Assembly: GCF_001435375.1 (NCBI RefSeq)
Contig: NZ_AYYZ01000029.1
Span: 370,460-434,459 of the forward strand
Length of the DNA: 64,000 bases
Source of the DNA: Ligilactobacillus araffinosus DSM 20653
Lineage (GTDB): Bacteria; Bacillota; Bacilli; Lactobacillales; Lactobacillaceae
Direction of reading: 5' to 3'
The notes beneath the pieces are model-generated. The model was not told the DNA's origin and ran no database searches. It saw only the letters and a program-made list of their open reading frames with translations. Below, in pieces: positions 1 through 8,125 of this stretch. Numbering within the stretch: position 1 is the first letter of the stretch; each line of letters opens with the position of its first letter. The translations under genes and the position numbers were made by a program.

Positions 1-114
1 ATATTGATAAATGGTTGTAATGGAATGATTAGTTTGCAAATAAAAGTCTCGGATATAAATTGGTAGTTTTTTTAATTCAGTTTGGATTAGCGGCAAGTAA
101 CGATCGTGATCCAT
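1..114 (-). CDS. xerS: Tyrosine recombinase XerS, N-terminal part (cut by window edge)
   Basis: Only the first 38 codons are inside the window. The translation starts MDHDRYLPLIQTELKKLP and continues with a tyrosine-rich stretch (YIRDFY) and ITTIYQ. This is the N-terminal pattern of XerS, the single chromosome-dimer-resolving tyrosine recombinase of streptococci and lactobacilli, which acts at difSL near the terminus. An AGAAAGGA ribosome site lies just upstream of the ATG. Catalytic residues are outside the window. The assignment rests on the N-terminus alone but the match is distinctive. Confidence 0.7.
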   Translation of the reverse strand, partial: MDHDRYLPLIQTELKKLPIYIRDFYLQTNHSITTIYQY

Positions 115-225
115 ATCATAAATCCTTTCTAAAGCTCAACAAGGGGATAACTAATGTTTATATTTAACCCGTTATTAAAATTATAGTTTTAATGACCAAC
201 ATATGCAACTCCAAAATAGGAAAAC

Positions 226-611
226 TTAATGATTTAAATTATGATGTTTTAATCGTTTAAAGCAAATCCGGTCACAGATTCCAATCATTGGTTCTTGAAA
301 TAATAATCCAAAAACCGTTCCAATATTAATAGCAACAATTTGATGACTAATTAAAAATGTAATTGTAACGATAATGATTGCTGGTAAATAAACGGCAATC
401 ATTGCTTTGGTTGAATTTCCATTAAAAAGTCTGAATCGAATGATTTGTATCAAATCATCTGCAGGATGCAGCATTCAATTTACGCGTTGATATCGATACT
501 GAATAAATCAACAAAAATGGTATTAATGATAAATAATGCATCCCAAATTACCATATATTGATGATAATCGACAAACAGCAAGTTCAATTTTAGATTGTTA
601 TTTGTATTCAT
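226..611 (-). pseudogene. Broken small membrane protein gene, possibly YitT/YczE-type
   Basis: Two hydrophobic reading frames lie end to end in different frames. The upstream one (480-611, 43 codons) starts MNTNNNLKLN and has one membrane-like stretch. The downstream one (226-474, 82 codons) has a segment of about 20 hydrophobic residues and ends in a basic tail with GTVFGLLFQEPMIG. That ending resembles the C-terminus of YczE/YitT-type integral membrane proteins, which are about 200 residues long. Neither piece is long enough to be complete, so I read this as a decayed gene. Family assignment is tentative. Confidence 0.35.
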
Positions 612-744
612 TAGTAAGCATCATTCTTTTCTGATGTCGGTTATTAAAACTATTATACTATAAATTAATAAGTTTGATTCGATTATATTAGTAAATGTAA
701 TTAATCGCTAAATTTTTCTAATTTATTTTTAATTTAATTAATGA

Positions 745-773
745 TTGACAAATTATTGATTAAAAAATACAAT
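745..773 (+). promoter_or_regulatory. Promoter of the asnA leader operon
   Basis: A perfect -35 TTGACA (745-750) and a TACAAT -10 box (768-773) are separated by 17 bases. The predicted start near 780 precedes the leader-peptide ATG at 808, which itself has an AGGAGG ribosome site at 795-800. Confidence 0.85.
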
Positions 774-807
774 GTAAACAAGGTTTAAATAGTTAGGAGG
801 AATTCAA

Positions 808-882
808 ATGGCTAATCGCAATAATAACGGTAATAATTTAAATAATAATATTTATCGCCATATTATTGCAGAAAGCCAGTAA
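808..882 (+). CDS. Asparagine-rich leader peptide controlling asnA
   Basis: This 24-codon frame begins with ATG behind AGGAGG and encodes MANRNNNGNNLNNNIYRHII followed by AESQ and a TAA stop. Nine of 24 residues are asparagine and eight of the nine codons are AAT. It ends about 50 bases before an intrinsic terminator hairpin and 100 bases before asnA. Its composition, ribosome site and position match the leader peptides of trp- and his-type attenuators, in which slow translation of control codons signals shortage of the cognate charged tRNA. The peptide itself probably has no other function. Confidence 0.85.
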   Translation: MANRNNNGNNLNNNIYRHIIAESQ

Positions 883-967
883 ATTTTAATTCATCATGCT
901 ATTAAAGCTTTATATTAAAAAAGTATGAGAATCGGCTATCTGTATAATTAGATAGTCGATTTTTTTT
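844..967 (+). promoter_or_regulatory. Ribosome-mediated transcription attenuator of asnA
   Basis: Three alternative structures can be drawn. The first is a perfect 8-bp hairpin (844-851 with 860-867) whose 5' arm is made of the Asn control codons. The second is an antiterminator pairing 862-877 with 934-948, giving 5, 4 and 4 base pairs with small interior loops. The third is a terminator stem 930-941 with 950-961, followed by eight T (960-967). The antiterminator excludes both other structures. A ribosome stalled at the Asn codons would block the first hairpin and free 862-877. A ribosome that reaches the stop codon at 880-882 would cover it, letting the terminator form. No T-box consensus is present. 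Confidence 0.8.
930..967 (+). terminator. Intrinsic terminator of the asnA attenuator
   Basis: AATCGGCTATCT (930-941) pairs with AGATAGTCGATT (950-961) around an 8-base loop, with one G-U pair, and runs into a T tract ending at 967. The asnA ribosome site AGGAGG follows immediately (968-973), so termination here prevents asnA expression. Confidence 0.85.
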
Positions 968-981
968 AGGAGGAATTTGCA

Positions 982-1935
982 ATGACAAGTAAATATCAAA
1001 CACTAAAGGATATTCAGGCAGTCAAACAAACTTTTAGCACCGAGTTAGCTAACAATCTAAGTTTGATTCCGGTCCCTGCCCCACTTTTTGTTACAAAAGA
1101 TTCAGGGCTAAATGATAATTTAAACGGCGTTGAGCGACCAGTAAAATTTCTTACTAAACAAGGCGACGATTTGGAAGTGGTTCATTCATTAGCTAAATGG
1201 AAACGTTATGCACTTGGTGAATTTGAAATTGATCCTGGGCATGGAATTGTAACTGATATGCGTGCGATTCGACGAGACGAAGATTTAGATGCAATCCATT
1301 CTTACTATGTTGACCAATGGGATTGGGAAAAATGTATTTTGAAAGAACAACGATCATTAGACTTTTTGAAAGAAAATGTTATTAAAATTTTCAACGCTTT
1401 AAAGACAACAGAAGATGCAATGTTAAAAAAGAATCCTCAACTTACGCAAAAATTACCTGAAGATATAACCTTTGTTAGTTCTCAAGAATTAGAGGATGCT
1501 TATCCCGCATTATCTCCAGCTGAACGTGAAGATGTGGTTGCTAAAAAGTACGGAGCCATTTTTATTACTGGAATTGGTAAAAAGTTAAATTCAGGGAAAC
1601 GTCATGATTTGCGAGCACCTGACTATGATGATTGGGATCTTAATGGAGATTTAATTGTTTATAATCCAGTTTCAGGTCATAGTTTAGAACTTTCATCAAT
1701 GGGAATTCGGGTTGATAAAAAATCGTTGATAAAACAGTTAGCGGAATGCGATTGTTCTGAACGCCTTGAATTGCCGTTTCATAAAAAAATTATTAATGAA
1801 GAACTTCCCTATTCGATTGGTGGCGGAATTGGGCAATCAAGAGTATGTATGTTTATGCTTGAAAAAGAACATATTGCAGAAGTTCACCCTTCAGTTTGGG
1901 ACTCGGTTGAAGAAACAGTGTCATCGTTGATTTAG
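982..1935 (+). CDS. asnA: Aspartate--ammonia ligase (asparagine synthetase A)
   Basis: The 317-residue product matches the AsnA family (about 330 residues), a class-II aminoacyl-tRNA-synthetase-like enzyme that makes asparagine from aspartate, ammonia and ATP in the cytoplasm. Visible family features include the N-terminal YQTLKDIQAVKQTF segment, VERPVKF, KWKRYALGEF, the DYVDQWDWEK-like region and the C-terminal GGGIGQSRVCMFML motif of the ATP site. The ATG is preceded by AGGAGG. It is the first structural gene behind the Asn-codon attenuator, which fits end-product control through charged tRNA-Asn. The symporter gene follows after 21 bases and probably shares its transcript. Confidence 0.95.
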   Translation: MTSKYQTLKDIQAVKQTFSTELANNLSLIPVPAPLFVTKDSGLNDNLNGVERPVKFLTKQGDDLEVVHSLAKWKRYALGEFEIDPGHGIVTDMRAIRRDEDLDAIHSYYVDQWDWEKCILKEQRSLDFLKENVIKIFNALKTTEDAMLKKNPQLTQKLPEDITFVSSQELEDAYPALSPAEREDVVAKKYGAIFITGIGKKLNSGKRHDLRAPDYDDWDLNGDLIVYNPVSGHSLELSSMGIRVDKKSLIKQLAECDCSERLELPFHKKIINEELPYSIGGGIGQSRVCMFMLEKEHIAEVHPSVWDSVEETVSSLI

Positions 1936-1956
1936 GAATAAAAGTGAGGTTTAAAA

Positions 1957-3231
1957 ATGATTAAAAAACATTGGCGTTTTTCGTTGGGGTGGCAAATAAT
2001 TACGGGTTTGATAGTGGGACTTTTTCTAGGATGGATATTCAATAATAATGAACATTTTATTAAGTTTGCCAATGGACTAGGAGCAACCTTTATTAATCTT
2101 ATTTCAATGATTGTTTTACCGATTGTTATTTCAAGTTTAACGGTTGGGATTGCTAATTTAGGTGATATTAAAAAATTAGGAACGATTGGCTTAAAAACGC
2201 TGATATATTTTGAAATTTTATCAACAATTGCGTTTATCTTAGGAATATTGGTTGCAAATATTACTCGTATTGGGTATATGATTGATTTAAGTCATTTGAA
2301 AAGTGTTGACATTTCGCAATATATCCATGCTGCTAAAGCAAATAAAGATCAAGGAATTGGTTCGCTTTTATTATCAATTGTGCCAACGAATATCTTCTCG
2401 GCTCTTTCTAAAGGAGCAATGTTACCAATAATTTTTTTCTGCGTCCTTTTTGGTTTAGGAACGGCAGCGATTGGTGAAAAAGGAAAAATTGTACTTGATT
2501 TCCTTAATGCTATTGCGGCAATAATGTTTAAAATAACAAATTGGGTCATGCGTTTTGCACCGTTTGGAGTGGCCGGACTGATTGGCGCAACGGTTGCTGA
2601 ATTAGGAATTACAACACTTAAACCGCTGTTTATCTTTATTTTGTTAGCGTATTTAGTAATGTTGATTTTTATTTTTGGAGTTTTAGGAATTACCTCTAGA
2701 ATATTTGGATTGCGAATTACTGACCAAATTAAAGCCGTTAAAGAAGAATTAATTCTTGCATTTTCGACGGCAAGTTCAGAAGTTACGTTACCCGGTCTAA
2801 TTGAAAAAACACAAAAGTTAGGTGTTACCAAAACAATTTCAGCATTTGTAATTCCTACCGGATATACGTTTAATCTTGATGGATCAGCAATCTATCAGGG
2901 ATTGGCAGCAATTTTTATGGCACAAGCATATCATTTACATTTAACCTTTTTACAACAGCTGACCTTAATTATTACTTTGATGATCACTTCTAAAGGAATG
3001 GCTGGAATCCCAGGTGCTTCGTTTATTGTTTTGATGACTTCGGCTTCCGCAATTGGTATTCCGGTCTCCGGATTAGCACTAATTGCAGGTATTGACCGAC
3101 TTGTAGACATGGGAAGAACGGTTGTTAATGTAATTGGAAATGTAACGGCTACTTTAGTAATTGGAAAATTAGAAAATGGATTTAGTCAAAAGAAACATGA
3201 TGCTTATATTGCTGGTATAGAAAATGCATAA
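1957..3231 (+). CDS. Dicarboxylate/amino acid:cation symporter, probably acidic amino acids
   Basis: The 424-residue membrane protein belongs to the DAACS (GltP/GltT) family. The hallmark segments are present: a serine-rich hairpin (STASSEVTLPGL), GYTFNLDGSAIYQ in TM7, SKGMAGIPGASFIVL for hairpin 2, and DRLVDMGRTVVNVIGN in TM8. In family members of known structure the arginine of the DMGRT motif (here R387, with D384) binds the side-chain carboxylate, so aspartate or glutamate is the likely substrate. It follows asnA by 21 bases and precedes a strong terminator. Supplying aspartate for AsnA is a reasonable inference. Substrate has not been shown. Confidence 0.88.
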   Translation: MIKKHWRFSLGWQIITGLIVGLFLGWIFNNNEHFIKFANGLGATFINLISMIVLPIVISSLTVGIANLGDIKKLGTIGLKTLIYFEILSTIAFILGILVANITRIGYMIDLSHLKSVDISQYIHAAKANKDQGIGSLLLSIVPTNIFSALSKGAMLPIIFFCVLFGLGTAAIGEKGKIVLDFLNAIAAIMFKITNWVMRFAPFGVAGLIGATVAELGITTLKPLFIFILLAYLVMLIFIFGVLGITSRIFGLRITDQIKAVKEELILAFSTASSEVTLPGLIEKTQKLGVTKTISAFVIPTGYTFNLDGSAIYQGLAAIFMAQAYHLHLTFLQQLTLIITLMITSKGMAGIPGASFIVLMTSASAIGIPVSGLALIAGIDRLVDMGRTVVNVIGNVTATLVIGKLENGFSQKKHDAYIAGIENA

Positions 3232-3270
3232 AAAATAAGAGGTTGCGATGAAAAGCAACCTCTTATTTTT
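3231..3270 (+). terminator. Bidirectional terminator after the asnA operon
   Basis: A 15-16 bp stem (AAATAAGAGGTTGC with GCAACCTCTTATTT) has an 8-base loop and T/A runs on both sides. It can end the asnA-symporter transcript on the plus strand and the converging permease gene on the minus strand. Confidence 0.85.
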
Positions 3271-3288
3271 TAGTTTAAGTTGTTAATG

Positions 3289-4707
3289 TTATTCTCTAAT
3301 TGCATGCTTAATACCATAAATAAAATAGACAACGATTCCTAAAATAAACCAAATAAGAGTATATAATTTTGCTGCATGATCTAATCCTATAAAAACTAAT
3401 AAACTAAATATAAATGATAGTATTGGTAAAAGTGGATATGCAGGAACTTTAAATGCCGGTTCAGGAATATCTTTTCCTTCGCGTTTTCTTAAGAAAAAAA
3501 GTCCAACTGAAACAAAAATAAAGGCAATGATCGTTCCAGCAGAAACTAATTGTGATAGGAAGCTAAATGGAAGGACCGAACTGATAATCACTACAATAGT
3601 CGTAATTAAAATAACTGAATTTTTGGGTTGCTTATTGCAATCTAATTTGCTGAACATTTTCGGTAACATCCCATCGCGACTAAATGAGTAAATCAGTCGT
3701 GAACCAGACAGCATGAAACCAATCGCGGCAGTGAACATTCCAAAGACGGCGATTAATTGGACGATGGTTGCAATTAACGGATGATGGATCGCCCGTAATG
3801 CAATTCCGATTGGTTCTGCACTTGCAGCGTATTTTTGATATGGAAGAACCCCAATTAAAACGCTGCTGACAGCAATGAAAAAGATCGATGCGATTGCAAG
3901 GGAACCAATTATTCCTCGCGGCATTGTTTTTTGCGGCTCAATCGCTTCAGCCGAGTTAGCGGCAATGGCATCAAATCCGAGATATGAAACAAAAATCATT
4001 GAAACTCCAGCATAAATTCCTTGCCATCCTCCAAAAGCACCATTCGTTGTTGCGTGATATGCAGGAATAAACGGATGGAAATTACTTAAATGAATGGCAG
4101 TTGCACCAACTGTCACGAATAAAATAATTGCAAAAATTTTCAAAACAACTAGGATATTTTCAACGAGAGTGACCTTTGATAGATTCTTCGATACTAATGA
4201 TCCAACAATTAAAACAATGATAATGGCTAAAATATCCAAAATTCCGCCTTTTTGACCAAGCGGATTTGCTAAGAAAGTCGGAATTTTAATTCCAATTGAT
4301 GCTAAGATTGGTTTTAAATTTGATGATATTCCAGAAATTACAAATGAAAGACCGATAATATATTCAGCTAAAAGCGCCCAACCGACAACCCAACCAGGCA
4401 ATTCGCCAAAAATAACATTGATCCATGTATAAGCTGAACCAGCAAATGGCATCGCGGCTGACATTTCAGCGTAAACCAAAGCGACCATCCCAGCAACGAT
4501 CGCTGCAAGAATAAACGAAATGATAACTGCAGGGCCAGTGTGCATTGCAGCCACTTCACCTGGTAAGGTAAAAATTGAAGTTGAGACGATCATCCCAATT
4601 CCTAGTGAAAGTAAATCTTTAACGCGAAGTGACCGTTTAAGATGACCGTCTTTTAATTCGTATTTTTCGGGAGGTTGTCGAAAAAACATTCTTTTTGATA
4701 AATTCAT
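3289..4707 (-). CDS. APC-family amino acid permease (YfnA/CAT type)
   Basis: The 472-residue protein has about 12 membrane segments and the APC opening GIGMIVSTSIFTLPGEVAA, with the small-residue-rich TM1 that contacts the substrate backbone. FAGSAYTWINVIFGELPGW and the LGFDAIAANSAEAIEPQKTMPRG region are typical of the cationic/branched amino acid (CAT, YfnA-like) subgroup. ATG start behind AGGAGAAGAG. It stands alone between terminators. The substrate cannot be read from sequence. Confidence 0.85.
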   Translation of the reverse strand: MNLSKRMFFRQPPEKYELKDGHLKRSLRVKDLLSLGIGMIVSTSIFTLPGEVAAMHTGPAVIISFILAAIVAGMVALVYAEMSAAMPFAGSAYTWINVIFGELPGWVVGWALLAEYIIGLSFVISGISSNLKPILASIGIKIPTFLANPLGQKGGILDILAIIIVLIVGSLVSKNLSKVTLVENILVVLKIFAIILFVTVGATAIHLSNFHPFIPAYHATTNGAFGGWQGIYAGVSMIFVSYLGFDAIAANSAEAIEPQKTMPRGIIGSLAIASIFFIAVSSVLIGVLPYQKYAASAEPIGIALRAIHHPLIATIVQLIAVFGMFTAAIGFMLSGSRLIYSFSRDGMLPKMFSKLDCNKQPKNSVILITTIVVIISSVLPFSFLSQLVSAGTIIAFIFVSVGLFFLRKREGKDIPEPAFKVPAYPLLPILSFIFSLLVFIGLDHAAKLYTLIWFILGIVVYFIYGIKHAIRE

Positions 4708-4888
4708 TCTCTCTTCTCCTTATGCAAAATAATAAATTCAATCTTTCGATGTTATGTATTGTAGCATACGATTAAATTAAAATAAAATATTTTTAATCGT
4801 TCTAATCTAAATTTAATCTATATTGATGATGCATTAGACTTGCTGTTATGAAAAAGAGAAAGGATAAAATGTTAAAAACGAGCGTAGG

Positions 4889-5010
4889 GAAGCAGAAAAG
4901 TGAATGAATCGCGTCAGTATAGATTCGGAGGTTTTCGAACTTCCACTTAACTCGTTTGTTTTGGAACTCGATTATAATAAAGAAGTTGCGACTTATGTCA
5001 CAACCTCCTC
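4889..5010. repeat. Intergenic repeat copy A, joined to a terminator
   Basis: The segment GAAGCAGAAAAGTGAATGAA at 4889 and the block GCGACTTATGTCAC at 4988-5001 recur in the same order at 62006 and 62074-62087. Between them this copy also holds a 7-bp hairpin with a TTCG loop (GGAGGTTTTCGAACTTCC). The distal block forms the arms of the terminator of the minus-strand gene that follows (4982-5007: GAAGTTGCGAC with GTCACAACCTC). It looks like a mobile or conserved intergenic RNA-level repeat. Confidence 0.55.
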
Positions 5011-5014
5011 TCTT

Positions 5015-5788
5015 TTACAAATTAAATCGGTTTTCAATTTTACCCTGCTGCTTCTTTGAAACAACGGTTGCTAAAAATAGCAATGCAAGAACAAATAAAA
5101 TAAATGTTCCTAATGGATTTCCGTGGTTATTCAGCATGGTAGTTGAATGCGATGTTGATATTCCGATTGAACATGCATCCAGTAGTCCATGAAGTAAAAT
5201 CGGCATAATTAAGTTTCCAGACTTTAAATAGATGACGGCTAAGATAATTCCTAATAAAAACGTTCCAATCATCTGTAACAAGGTTTGATATGCAGATTGA
5301 TGAAGAATATTCATTGAATGGGTAACTCCGAAAAGGAAACTGCTAAGGAAGATTCCCTTCCAAATTGTATGCTTCGATTGTACGTGATGCATGATGCTTG
5401 GTAATAACATTCCTCGCATAATGAATTCTTCAGCACACGCAATTAGAAGTGCAGTTACTAAACAAAATAGCGGCGCATGGATTCGGCTAAGGTTCTTTTC
5501 GAAAACGATCACGTACAAGACAATCAAAAAGTCACCTAAAAATGAAAGGTAAAATGTCTTTTTAAAAAGCAGCTTTTCATGAGTGTAGAAATGATTGAAC
5601 CCCCAGCAGAAAATCAGCATGATAATTTCAAGAATTCCCATTCGGAAAAGAATCCGCTTTTGCAGATCAAAGCCGTCCCCGATATGGAATTTGAGAAAGA
5701 CCCATTCCCAGCAGAATTGGATCAATAAAAAGCAAATCAACCAAATAACATAAGTAATTAATGGTTTAAGTTTTGAATTCTCTTTCAT
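5015..5788 (-). CDS. CPBP (CAAX-like) intramembrane metalloprotease
   Basis: This 257-residue membrane protein carries the three motifs of the CPBP/Abi family: EEFIMR (E120, E121, R125), a histidine in FLFGVTHSMN (H157), and HGLLD (H200, D204). These form the metal site of type-II CAAX prenyl-protease-like enzymes. In lactobacilli such proteins often act in bacteriocin self-immunity or surface-protein processing, but no bacteriocin gene lies nearby. About eight membrane segments are evident. Single gene with its own terminator at 4982-5007. Confidence 0.88.
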   Translation of the reverse strand: MKENSKLKPLITYVIWLICFLLIQFCWEWVFLKFHIGDGFDLQKRILFRMGILEIIMLIFCWGFNHFYTHEKLLFKKTFYLSFLGDFLIVLYVIVFEKNLSRIHAPLFCLVTALLIACAEEFIMRGMLLPSIMHHVQSKHTIWKGIFLSSFLFGVTHSMNILHQSAYQTLLQMIGTFLLGIILAVIYLKSGNLIMPILLHGLLDACSIGISTSHSTTMLNNHGNPLGTFILFVLALLFLATVVSKKQQGKIENRFNL

Positions 5789-5923
5789 TTTTCTTTCCCT
5801 TTTACCTTTAATAATTGAAAATTAAAATAATTCAAAAATATTATATCATAACAAATATTTTGAACTTTCAAAATATTTAACTATTAATTTTTGGATAAGT
5901 TCGAAAAAAAGGCATGGTTTTGG

Positions 5924-6050
5924 TTGACAACCTTTACATAATTAATTATTCTACACTTATAGGGATTTATCTCTGTAATTTAAAATTACTAATAAACACT
6001 CCAGCTACTTTTAAGATACACCCATTCTTTGCTGAAGTGTTTATTTTTTT
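5924..6050 (+). ncRNA. Candidate small RNA or orphan attenuated leader
   Basis: A TTGACA -35 (5924-5929) and TATTCT -10 (5947-5952) with 17-base spacing predict a transcript from about 5959. It can fold a short stem (GTAAT...ATTAC) and then a long hairpin, AATAAACACT-C-CAGC (5991-6005) with GCTG-A-AGTGTTTATT (6031-6045), followed by seven T. The transcript would be about 90 bases. No convincing gene starts directly downstream. It does not match a riboswitch class I recognise. Confidence 0.45.
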
Positions 6051-6063
6051 ATAAGGTGATCAA

Positions 6064-6305
6064 TTGACGAGTCCTTTATTAATATGCAAGGACGTTGCAA
6101 TTTTTGCTTGTGAAGTTTGGCCCTGGCGTGCGATGCATGCCACAATAATGGTTGGCTTGATTTGTTACGTTGGGTTTTTATTCCCCTTTCTAGATGAATT
6201 TTAGATAAATAAGGTCCGGTCAAATCAATGATTATCAGATTTACGATTAATGTTATCTTCTTTATTGCATTAGTAATGGTCGTTTCAAACTTAACTCCTG
6301 TCTGA
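6064..6305 (+). other. Two tiny hydrophobic frames, unrecognised
   Basis: Two short frames follow the small-RNA candidate: 6064-6204 (TTG start behind AAGGTG, 46 codons, with a central hydrophobic stretch) and 6228-6305 (ATG, 25 codons, one membrane-like helix). Neither resembles a family I know. They may be remnants of one larger membrane gene broken by frameshifts, together with the frame at 6309-6533. Confidence 0.2.
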
Positions 6306-6308
6306 GTC

Positions 6309-6533
6309 ATGTTTGTTTATTTTTTCTATAGTCTTACAATGCCCTTTGGATGGAAATGCCATTTTCAACGCGTTTTGACAATATTCAGAAATGCTTCGGT
6401 ATTCTTAAATGAATTTAGGAAAAGGCGTTTCTTTTTTAGTTTCTTAATGATTACAACAATTATTGGTTTTATTGCCGTGTTAACAGCATTTAAGTATAAG
6501 CGCAACCGTTTAAAATATAATAAAACCGCATGA
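6309..6533 (+). CDS. Hypothetical 74-residue protein with one membrane segment
   Basis: A 74-codon frame with a hydrophobic helix near residues 44-62 and a basic C-terminus (KYKRNRLKYNK). The ribosome site is weak and no family is recognised. It ends just before a good terminator, which supports transcription of the region in this direction. It could be the tail of a decayed gene beginning near 6064. Confidence 0.25.
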   Translation: MFVYFFYSLTMPFGWKCHFQRVLTIFRNASVFLNEFRKRRFFFSFLMITTIIGFIAVLTAFKYKRNRLKYNKTA

Positions 6534-6557
6534 ACATTGATTTCATGCGGTTCTTTG
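6524..6557. terminator. Intrinsic terminator, usable from both sides
   Basis: AACCGCATGAA (6524-6534) pairs with TTCATGCGGTT (6542-6552) and is followed by CTTTG. It lies between the plus-strand small frames and the converging dipeptidase gene. Confidence 0.7.
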
Positions 6558-6565
6558 TTTCTTTA

Positions 6566-7993
6566 TTATAAGTTTGGATCCATTTTAAATGTTAAGCCGG
6601 ATAATTCCGTTCCACGAGTAATCAATTCTGCGATAAATTCCTTTGTCCGTTGGTTACAATGTGCAACAATTTCATGATTTTTATCTGTGAGAAATTTAGT
6701 TAATTCTTCCCCTTTTAAATTATGAGTAGTAACATATGTGTTAACTTCATCGACTTTTATATGACTCCATTGGGAGAGTTCTTTTTGGAAGTCTAAATCA
6801 GCTTGAATAAAATCAGCATAATGACTTTCAACAATCATAGCTAAGGTTTCATATAGCCAGTAGGCACTATCAGTTTGGATATCCATTTTTACTGGAGTAT
6901 TGCTATATGATGGGTCGGTGTCATCGGCATTCGTGAAGAATGGGATATGGGGACAAAATGCCGGAACACCGAATGAAAGCCATTGAACGCCCTCACCATT
7001 GGATTGCATTTCAAGGATATGCGAGTTGGCGGTTCGAGAAAGCGAAATTGCCCGATATTTTTTCCGATCGTGTGAATCTCCGTTACCAAGCGGATCATAT
7101 TTGGTTTCGTTATAATGTGATTTCAAAATATATTGAATATCTTCAAGCGAGATTTTCCGACTAGGTTTGCAGATAAATGGCATATTTGGTGATTCGGGTT
7201 CCTGTTTAACTTCAGGATTCAAGTATCGTTGTGCAAACCAAACGCGTGGTGTGTTGTAGTGGTGATCTTTTTCAGTATTTGTTCCGAAGATATGACGGAA
7301 ATTGAACTTTCCTTCATCGGGATTTAAATGATTTTGGGTAACAAATTTTTGAATACCATTGGACCACATAAAATTCACAGAATCATTGAAATTGATTTCT
7401 TCAATTGCAATTTGGTTGGCAGCAACTGCATAACAGTCATCCGGAATACGAACGGCCACCCAGTGATGTCCGGTTGCAATTTCCATATACCAAATTTCAT
7501 TACGGTCACTAAATTGAACTCCATTCCCTTCAGCTGCGCCATATTTTTCAATCAATTTTCCTAGATATTGAACCCCTTCACGTGCAGAATTTATGAACGG
7601 GAGCACGAGAGTGGTCATTGAATCTTCAGCTAGACCGTCTTTATTATAGGGATCACAAGCTAATACGCGTTCATTAGCATAAACACTTTCAGTTGCTGAT
7701 TCGCCGACCCCTTTTTCATTAAAGCCGTCTTCTTCATTAATTCCATCTTCCATGGTAACGTTAGGTGTTGAAGAATAACGATATCCGGATTTAGGTAATG
7801 GAACTTCAAGTTTATTATAAGTTGATTTGTAGGTTTCTGTACGATCTGTAATTGCCGGCTGAATTAAAAATCGTTTGGGATAAATTGCAACCAAGCGGTC
7901 TTCATTGCGAGCAATGTAAGTTGAGCCATTTAATGAAGCCTTTTTTCCTACCATTACAGATGTACAAGCTGATTTTTCAATGCGATCAATCAT
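6566..7993 (-). CDS. pepD: C69-family dipeptidase (PepD type)
   Basis: The 475-residue product belongs to peptidase family C69, the Ntn-hydrolase dipeptidases of lactobacilli. The N-terminal segment (KSACTSVMVGKKASLNGSTY) contains the nucleophilic cysteine at residue 10, and IARNED follows as usual in the family. No signal peptide is present, so it acts in the cytoplasm on dipeptides brought in by peptide transporters. Length agrees with the family (about 470). ATG start behind AGGAGG. Single-gene unit. Confidence 0.9.
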   Translation of the reverse strand: MIDRIEKSACTSVMVGKKASLNGSTYIARNEDRLVAIYPKRFLIQPAITDRTETYKSTYNKLEVPLPKSGYRYSSTPNVTMEDGINEEDGFNEKGVGESATESVYANERVLACDPYNKDGLAEDSMTTLVLPFINSAREGVQYLGKLIEKYGAAEGNGVQFSDRNEIWYMEIATGHHWVAVRIPDDCYAVAANQIAIEEINFNDSVNFMWSNGIQKFVTQNHLNPDEGKFNFRHIFGTNTEKDHHYNTPRVWFAQRYLNPEVKQEPESPNMPFICKPSRKISLEDIQYILKSHYNETKYDPLGNGDSHDRKKYRAISLSRTANSHILEMQSNGEGVQWLSFGVPAFCPHIPFFTNADDTDPSYSNTPVKMDIQTDSAYWLYETLAMIVESHYADFIQADLDFQKELSQWSHIKVDEVNTYVTTHNLKGEELTKFLTDKNHEIVAHCNQRTKEFIAELITRGTELSGLTFKMDPNL

Positions 7994-8125
7994 TAAAATT
8001 CCTCCTTTATTTTTAATGTTGATTACACTTACGATTGTAACATAGGCGAATTATTTTACGATGTTATTTACACATTTGAGAATTAATTTTCAATTATCAG
8101 TTTATTGATTTTGAGTATAAAAATT

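Noticed and set aside
894..928. Hairpin TCATGCT/AGTATGA as the asnA antiterminator
   Set aside because: It ends before the terminator stem and is compatible with it, so it cannot compete; the 862-877/934-948 pairing does.
780..981. T-box riboswitch upstream of asnA
   Set aside because: No T-box sequence (AGGGTGGNACCGCG-like) or specifier loop is present; the leader peptide and its pairings explain the region better.
2349..2831. Long antisense frame inside the symporter gene
   Set aside because: It lies opposite a well-supported transporter, has no ribosome site and has composition expected of a mirror frame.
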